DNA from: an uncultured Saprospiraceae bacterium
Lineage (GTDB): Bacteria; Bacteroidota; Bacteroidia; Chitinophagales; Saprospiraceae
Assembly (NCBI GenBank): GCA_937930625.1
Contig: CALHBW010000495.1
Coordinates: forward strand, 1 to 9,550
Length of the DNA stretch: 9,550 nucleotides
Direction of reading: 5' to 3'
Every line of letters starts with the position of its first letter. Positions within the stretch are counted from its first letter, which is position 1. The position numbers and the translations under genes are program-made. Below the pieces are notes generated by a model. That model saw only the letters and a program-made list of their open reading frames with translations, ran no database searches and was not told the DNA's origin. Positions 5,792-9,550 of this stretch are shown one piece after another.

Positions 5792-6388
5792 ATGGATAAA
5801 GCTTTAATTATTTTCATAAAAAATCCCGAACGCGGCAAGGTAAAAACACGCCTCGCAGCCACACTCGGCGATGACAAAGCCTTGTCAATTTATAAACAAC
5901 TCCTTGAACATACGAGGACAATCTGCGAACAAGTAGAGGCAGACCGCTTATTGTTTTACAGCAATTTTATCGAACAGGATGATGCCTGGCAAGGCAAGGA
6001 TTTTAAGAAATTTGTACAGGTAGGCAATGATTTAGGTGTACGTATGCAGACTGCTTTTGAAGAAGCTTTTGAGCGATATGCTTATCGAAAGGTCGTAATA
6101 ATTGGCAGTGATTGTGCCGATTTGACAACCGACATAATCACTGCTGCTTTTCTACATTTGGAGCATCACGACATGGTCATAGGACCATCTAATGACGGGG
6201 GCTATTATTTATTGGGAATGAGACAATTGTTTACGCCCGTTTTTGGGCAAAAACAATGGAGTACCCCCTCTGTTTTGGAGGAGACACGGGTGGATATTGA
6301 AAACGCCGGTTTGACGTATTATCTGCTACCACAACTTACGGATATTGATACCGAAGAGGATTATCAGTTGATGGTTGATAGTTCATAG
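5792..6388 (+). CDS. TIGR04282-family (DUF2064, CofC-like) GT-A transferase
   Basis: The 198-residue product begins MDKALIIFIKNPERGKVKTRLA, where the K-x-P-x-x-G-x-x-K-T-R-L signature of the GT-A/CofC-like nucleotidyl- and glycosyltransferases is complete. It continues with VVIIGSDCADL (101-111, the GSDxPxL acidic motif with Cys in place of Pro), VIGPSNDGGYYLLG (129-142) and LPQLTDIDTEED (179-190). TIGR04282 members are labelled rSAM/selenodomain-associated or arsenosugar-biosynthesis transferases and often sit beside a radical SAM gene; none is visible here, so the substrate stays open. About 200 residues is normal for the family. The ATG at 5792 was chosen because the frame upstream to a TTG at 5753 is encoded only by ATTTTC repeats. 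The last codons (ATG GTT GAT AGT TCA TAG, residues MVDSS) are themselves 7-base repeat sequence. The protein should be cytoplasmic. Confidence 0.88.
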   Translation: MDKALIIFIKNPERGKVKTRLAATLGDDKALSIYKQLLEHTRTICEQVEADRLLFYSNFIEQDDAWQGKDFKKFVQVGNDLGVRMQTAFEEAFERYAYRKVVIIGSDCADLTTDIITAAFLHLEHHDMVIGPSNDGGYYLLGMRQLFTPVFGQKQWSTPSVLEETRVDIENAGLTYYLLPQLTDIDTEEDYQLMVDSS

Positions 6389-6477
6389 TATTTTTCGCTA
6401 TGCGAAAAAAGCAATGGAATCGCGTCTGCTATGGTCTATCACTATGCACTAAAAACTATGCACTATGAACTATCAAC
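6371..6477. repeat. 16-bp perfect inverted repeat overlapping the transferase stop codon
   Basis: GTTGATAGTTCATAGT (6374-6389) is the exact reverse complement of 6462-6477. With one mismatch the match extends out to 6371 and 6480. The left arm holds the last codons and the TAG stop (6386-6388) of the transferase; the right arm is part of a NACTANN array. The span also includes the hairpin at 6391-6409. Confidence 0.65.
6391..6409. repeat. Perfect 8-bp hairpin after the transferase stop
   Basis: TTTTTCGC pairs with GCGAAAAA around a TAT loop, 2 bases after the stop codon. A role in ending or stabilising the transferase mRNA is plausible by position. It is not a standard intrinsic terminator, since the stem is followed by A and not T residues on the + strand. 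Its GCTATGCGAA centre resembles GCTATACGAA in the hairpin loop at 9460-9525. Confidence 0.5.
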
Positions 6478-6502
6478 TATGAACTAAAAACTAAACACTC
6501 AA
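6440..6502. repeat. Nine-unit 7-base repeat array (NACTANN) running into the response regulator gene
   Basis: The consecutive units are CACTATG, CACTAAA, AACTATG, CACTATG, AACTATC, AACTATG, AACTAAA, AACTAAA and CACTCAA, with exact period 7 from 6440 to 6502. On the - strand the array reads into the response regulator gene and contains its stop codon (TAG at 6493-6491) and the last codons. The array lies in the convergent gap between the transferase and the phosphorelay genes. Confidence 0.75.
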
Positions 6503-6865
6503 TTCCATTTCCTGAAATATCCGCTTGATACGAAGTATAAGTTCAATTGGTTTGAATGGTTTTGAGATAAAATCATTGGCACCCAAACGGGATGCTTCCA
6601 GTACGACCTCGTCCAGTTCTAATGCCGATATGACGATGATAGGTGTCTCCTTTTGCTGGTCTTGGCGCACAAAGGTGATTAATTCCAGCCCACTAACATG
6701 TGGCATCATAATATCAGCAATAATCAAGTCCGGATCTTCCGTTTGTATTTTATCTATAGCAACTTGCCCATCTTCTGCTCTGATGACCTCGTAGCCTTGT
6801 TTTTTCAATCTAAATTCGAGTGCCGTGAGCATGATTTCTTCATCTTCACAAATAAGAATTTTCAT
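6491..6865 (-). CDS. Single-domain (CheY-like) response regulator
   Basis: The 124-residue product is one receiver domain and nothing else. It shows the acidic pair E7-D8 in KILICEDEE, the phospho-acceptor Asp51 in LIIADIMMPHVSGLEL, Ser80 in IIVISAL at the Thr/Ser switch position, Phe99 at the aromatic switch position, and Lys102 in ISKPF. All residues needed for phosphorylation are present. No DNA-binding or enzymatic domain is attached, so the output must come through a protein partner or by moving phosphate onward. It is the last of three - strand genes, after a hybrid kinase and an Hpt protein, which suggests it ends or feeds their phosphorelay. The 193-base gap to the Hpt gene is large for a tight operon, so it may also have its own promoter. 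The ATG at 6865 gives a standard receiver N-terminus. Its 3' end is embedded in a 7-base repeat array. Confidence 0.93.
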   Translation of the reverse strand: MKILICEDEEIMLTALEFRLKKQGYEVIRAEDGQVAIDKIQTEDPDLIIADIMMPHVSGLELITFVRQDQQKETPIIVISALELDEVVLEASRLGANDFISKPFKPIELILRIKRIFQEMELSV

Positions 6866-7020
6866 CGTGGATGTACATTTAGAGGCGAATAAAATGTAAG
6901 TTCGAAGGACGGTTTTGTCCGTACAAGTTCAAATTCAAAAATCACCTTGTTTTTTGTATTAGCAATCAAAAAAAATTGCAGTCTTGGAGAACTTGCTCAC
7001 GCACTTACGTTTGTAAAAGT

Positions 7021-7048
7021 ATATTTTTTATTTAAATAATAAAAATAT
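7021..7048. repeat. A/T-only near-palindrome downstream of the Hpt gene
   Basis: ATATTTTT (7021-7028) pairs with AAAAATAT (7041-7048) around a TTTAAA-centred interior, about 10 bases beyond the Hpt stop codon. It could weakly terminate or process the mRNA between Hpt and the response regulator, but an all-A/T stem is thermodynamically poor. The remainder of the 6866-7058 gap shows only a short GGAC/GTCC stem near 6906-6918. Confidence 0.35.
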
Positions 7049-7058
7049 TTCATCGTTT

Positions 7059-7448
7059 TTAAGCGAGATTCATCAGTTTGTCTCTTGCATCTTGTAGTTC
7101 GGGCAATGCTTTTGCATAAAGCTCTGCTACCTTGTTTACAAGCATTGGTATAGTTTCAGCAATTTCTTCCTTAGATAAACCTGAATTTTGGCGTTCCCAA
7201 AGCGTTTTATCTATCTTTTTATTGGTTTCGCTCAATTCTTCAAAGCCAATATAAGGCAGTGTAGATTTCATTTTGTGACTCACCTGCTTGAGTTCATCCC
7301 AGTTCTGTTCAGCAGCTAATTTCTGCATTTTTTCAAACTCTCCTTTGGGTTCAGTAAGCAACATGTCGAGCAAGATACCTTTCATATCTACATCTCCATC
7401 CGACATGAGTTCTAAGTAACTTAAATCAATGTGTTTGTAGTTGTCCAT
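7059..7448 (-). CDS. Free Hpt-domain phosphotransfer protein
   Basis: The 129-residue product is a stand-alone histidine phosphotransfer protein. The motif is VSHKMKSTLPYIG (residues 56-68), matching the Hpt signature H-x-x-K-(S/G)-x(5)-G with His58 as phospho-accepting residue. It is preceded by a helix ending LAAEQNWDELKQ, the usual NWDEL-type entry to the active helix. The rest is predicted helical, as in a four-helix bundle. Hpt proteins carry phosphate from the receiver of a hybrid kinase to a response regulator, and those partners lie on either side on the same strand. The start at 7448 (MDNYKHIDLSYLELM) was chosen over an upstream ATG at 7517: the extra residues are encoded by a 7-base repeat array, and an AAGGGA sequence lies just before 7448. 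The protein is probably cytoplasmic. Confidence 0.9.
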   Translation of the reverse strand: MDNYKHIDLSYLELMSDGDVDMKGILLDMLLTEPKGEFEKMQKLAAEQNWDELKQVSHKMKSTLPYIGFEELSETNKKIDKTLWERQNSGLSKEEIAETIPMLVNKVAELYAKALPELQDARDKLMNLA

Positions 7449-7493
7449 ATTGTCCCTTAAAATAATATTTAGATAATGTTTTCTATAAAATCT

Positions 7494-7560
7494 CAAATTC
7501 CAAATTCCAAATTCCAAATTCCAAGGTTTTCATATTTGGTGCTTGGAGTTTGGTACTTGT
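7494..7560. repeat. Inverted 7-base repeat arrays (CAAATTC, then YTTGGNN)
   Basis: Four perfect CAAATTC units run from 7494 to 7521. After a short spacer the complementary type follows with the same period: TTTGGTG, CTTGGAG, TTTGGTA, CTTGTTA (about 7535-7560). The two halves can pair, for example CCAAATTCCAAG (7514-7525) with CTTGGAGTTTGG (7542-7553), with one mismatch. The array starts 46 bases upstream of the Hpt start and stops 8 bases beyond the kinase stop codon, filling the gap between the two relay genes. Confidence 0.75.
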
Positions 7561-7567
7561 TATTTCC

Positions 7568-9250
7568 CTAAGCCATCACATTTACTTCCATTCTCTCTTT
7601 TTTAATTTTTTTTTGTACCCAACTATCAATTTTAGCGATGGCTGCGGGCCAGTCATTGACCGGTTTCACAATACAACCTTGCATTCCGACGGTCTTAAAC
7701 TTATCACTATCCACAACATCTGCATGAGCAGTCATGGCAAGTATTGGTAAGACTTCCGCTGTTATGTTGAGTTCTTTTCGGATATACTCGGTGGCTTCGT
7801 ATCCGTCCATGATGGGCATCTGTATATCCATCAGTACAAGATCGAACTCCTGCTCGCGTAGTATCTCTGTAGCAATTTGTCCGTTTTCTGCGATAGTTAG
7901 TTCAAATCTTCCCGTTCTTTCCAATTGCTTTCGGGTTACTAATTGGTTCATTTTATTGTCTTCTGCCAATAGTACGGGTATCTTTTTGGTGGGAGTTCCA
8001 TTTTGTCCTTCAGGAGGTTTAACAGTTGGTGCTTTCTTTCCCGGCGGATTAATATATATTGGGGGTATTCGTTTTATCCCATTCAAGAGACTTTCATCTC
8101 CCTGTTCCAGTAGTACGTCGAATGAAAACACCGAACCGACACCGGGTTCACTACTCACCGTAATGTCTCCGTCCATCAGGTTGATAATTCTTTTGACAAT
8201 CGACAGCCCTAAACCAATGCCTTCATAGTATTTTTTCTGCCCGTCTCTAACCCTCATAAAAGGTTCAAATATCATCGGCAGTTTATCTTCCGGTATGCCT
8301 ATTCCGGTATCTTCCACCCTAAAACCCAATCGTACTTTTTCTCCCTCACCGGGTTCTATCATCTCAACATGTATGCTGACTTTACCTTTCTCTGTAAATT
8401 TGAACGCATTGCTGACAATATTGATAAAGACTTGATTCAGGCGTTTTTCATCACCCATTATACATCTCGGTACATTTTTATCTATCTCAATATTAATAGC
8501 CACATCTTTTGCCGATGAATACTGAATATTAATCAGATTCATCAATACATCATGCAAATCAAACGCTCCTTTTTCCAATTGAATATCCTGAATTTTTTGG
8601 AGTTCGAGAATATCGTTAATCATTTTGAGCAGATGTTCAGATTGACTTTTGACCGAAGATAAATAATCCAATTGCTCTTCTCCAAAATCTTCTTTCAACA
8701 ACAAATCTACCAAACCCATAATCGCATTCATGGGAGTACGCATTTCATGGCTGACCGTAGTGAGCAATTCTCCTTTCATTTGCTCTCTTTCCTCTGCTCT
8801 CGCTTTTTCTTCACGAAGTTTTTCTGCTTCTTTCTGTGCTTCCTCCAATCTGAGGTTAGTCCGGTTTCTTTCTATGGCATACCGCAGTGTCTTTGCCAAA
8901 TAATCTGAACCAAAATTTCCCTTAACAAGATAATCCTGCGCTCCTGCTTGCAAAGCACGAATACCAAAGTTGGTATCTTCCATGCCTGTAAATACAATAA
9001 CATTTGCTTTTGGATGCGCTGCCAATAATGTCTCTAAAGTCTCAAAACCATTGCTGTCCAACAAATTGAAATCCAGCAATATGACATCAAAAAGCGTCTC
9101 ATCCAATGCTTTTATCGCACCTTCGAGCGTTCTTTCGTTGACAATCTCATTATCTTTTAGGTCAGACTCGCCGAGGAATATTTCCACAAGGCGAACATCT
9201 CCCGGATTGTCTTCTACCAATAATATTCTAAATTGGGCATCTTTATACAT
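7568..9250 (-). CDS. Hybrid histidine kinase, REC-HisKA-HATPase-REC
   Basis: The 560-residue product has four domains. The N-terminal receiver (about 7-128) carries E13-D14, Asp60 in VILLDFNLLDSNG, Thr88 and Lys110. A charged coiled-coil linker (about 126-160, rich in Glu, Lys and Arg) leads to the HisKA domain, with His168 in SHEMRTPMNAIMG. The HATPase has an N box around 272-285 (NQVFINIVSNAFKF), a G1 box DTGIGIP (314-320), an F box FEPF (328-331) and a G2 box GIGLGLSIVKR (344-354). A proline-rich linker (about 396-425) leads to a C-terminal receiver with E430-D431, Asp475 in LVLMDIQMPIMDGYEA, Thr507 and Lys529. There is no signal peptide or membrane span, so it is a soluble kinase switched by phosphorylation of its own N-terminal receiver and not by an external ligand. 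The likely path is an upstream kinase to Asp60, then His168, Asp475, the Hpt protein and the single-domain regulator downstream. The ATG at 9250 gives a normal receiver start; no strong ribosome binding site is seen. Confidence 0.93.
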   Translation of the reverse strand: MYKDAQFRILLVEDNPGDVRLVEIFLGESDLKDNEIVNERTLEGAIKALDETLFDVILLDFNLLDSNGFETLETLLAAHPKANVIVFTGMEDTNFGIRALQAGAQDYLVKGNFGSDYLAKTLRYAIERNRTNLRLEEAQKEAEKLREEKARAEEREQMKGELLTTVSHEMRTPMNAIMGLVDLLLKEDFGEEQLDYLSSVKSQSEHLLKMINDILELQKIQDIQLEKGAFDLHDVLMNLINIQYSSAKDVAINIEIDKNVPRCIMGDEKRLNQVFINIVSNAFKFTEKGKVSIHVEMIEPGEGEKVRLGFRVEDTGIGIPEDKLPMIFEPFMRVRDGQKKYYEGIGLGLSIVKRIINLMDGDITVSSEPGVGSVFSFDVLLEQGDESLLNGIKRIPPIYINPPGKKAPTVKPPEGQNGTPTKKIPVLLAEDNKMNQLVTRKQLERTGRFELTIAENGQIATEILREQEFDLVLMDIQMPIMDGYEATEYIRKELNITAEVLPILAMTAHADVVDSDKFKTVGMQGCIVKPVNDWPAAIAKIDSWVQKKIKKERMEVNVMA

Positions 9251-9550
9251 ACTTATCTCATTGTGTTATCGGGAATGATGAATTGAACAAGATGTAGCTT
9301 TAGTAACAATAATTTGAGCTATTTTGCTTGTCCCTTTTCACTTACAATTCAATCATTAATTACCCTTAAGTATTGTTTGATATTTTCTATTTGAAAACCA
9401 ATATTGTCTTTAGTGAAAGAAATTAAATAAATTCGACAGAAATGCGCCGTTATTTTTCTTTGTAAAAGGCTTAAAAAAACTGAGCATAGCCGAGCTATAC
9501 GAAGTCTTTTTTAAGTTTTTTACAATGGAAAAGAACAAGCATAGCTGTCG
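9251..9550. other. Non-coding right edge, upstream of the phosphorelay genes
   Basis: These 300 bases precede the hybrid kinase on its strand and should contain its promoter. No TAnnTTTG/TTTG pair could be matched with confidence on the - strand, and no credible coding frame was found. The distal part holds the hairpin at 9460-9525. A short GCATAGC motif at 9484 recurs at about 9539. Confidence 0.5.
9460..9525. repeat. Long hairpin with 19-bp stem and inner stem-loop
   Basis: Bases 9460-9478 pair with 9507-9525 over 19 positions: 17 standard pairs and two G-T wobble positions when read as + strand RNA. The 28-base loop contains a second stem, ATAGC-CGA-GCTAT. The arms are A-rich and T-rich (TTGTAAAA at the foot, CTTAAAAAA at the top). 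It may be a transcription terminator for a gene beyond the window or one more member of the intergenic palindromes here. Confidence 0.55.

Noticed and set aside
6391..6409. Intrinsic terminator for the transferase gene
   Set aside because: The hairpin is perfect but is followed by A residues and not a T run on the + strand, so it is listed only as a hairpin.
7449..7517. N-terminal extension of the Hpt protein from the ATG at 7517
   Set aside because: The added residues come from the CAAATTC repeat array and AT-rich spacer; the Hpt fold is complete from 7448, which also has AAGGGA upstream.
7734..8228. 164-codon Ser-rich open frame on the + strand
   Set aside because: It is antisense to the receiver and HATPase regions of the hybrid kinase and looks like a shadow frame.

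Overview
The window looks like chromosomal DNA of a Bacteroidota bacterium, possibly of the Saprospirales or a related order; the order is a guess. The reasons are the gene families (a polysaccharide deacetylase with the Bacteroidota-type N-terminal domain, a TIGR04282-type transferase, a CarH/LitR-like MerR regulator), start sites that mostly lack a strong Shine-Dalgarno sequence, two TAnnTTTG boxes of the Bacteroidota promoter type just before genes, and AT-rich gaps full of simple repeats. No rRNA, tRNA, CRISPR array, transposase or phage gene was seen.

Left part (1-4184, all + strand): a 5'-truncated MurG/GT28-like glycosyltransferase, a small alkyltransferase-like protein (ATL, with Ala in place of the active-site Cys of MGMT), a Gfo/Idh/MocA sugar oxidoreductase, and a DUF7033-type polysaccharide deacetylase. 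Three of the four suggest surface-sugar metabolism; the ATL is a DNA-damage protein sitting among them.

Middle part (4185-6388): a convergent junction with a 23-bp inverted repeat, then a MerR-type regulator on the - strand whose C-terminal domain resembles the cobalamin-binding light sensors CarH/LitR but lacks the key residues, then a 460-base repeat-rich gap, then a TIGR04282 (CofC-like GT-A) transferase on the + strand.

Right part (6491-9250, all - strand, transcribed right to left): a hybrid histidine kinase (REC-HisKA-HATPase-REC), a free Hpt protein and a single-domain response regulator. Together they contain every module of a multistep phosphorelay, but no DNA-binding or enzymatic output domain. 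The last 300 bases are non-coding and end in a strong hairpin.

The most unusual feature is what fills the gaps. Most intergenic spaces hold palindromic or inverted repeats, several built from degenerate 7-base units (NACTANN, NTAGTCN, ATGTAAA, CAAATTC/TTTGGNN). These repeats repeatedly overlap stop codons: the last codons or stops of five of the nine genes lie inside repeat sequence. A two-arm palindromic element occurs twice with identical arms but an apparently inverted core. No new enzymatic or defence system was recognised; the repeat system is the best candidate for something under-described.
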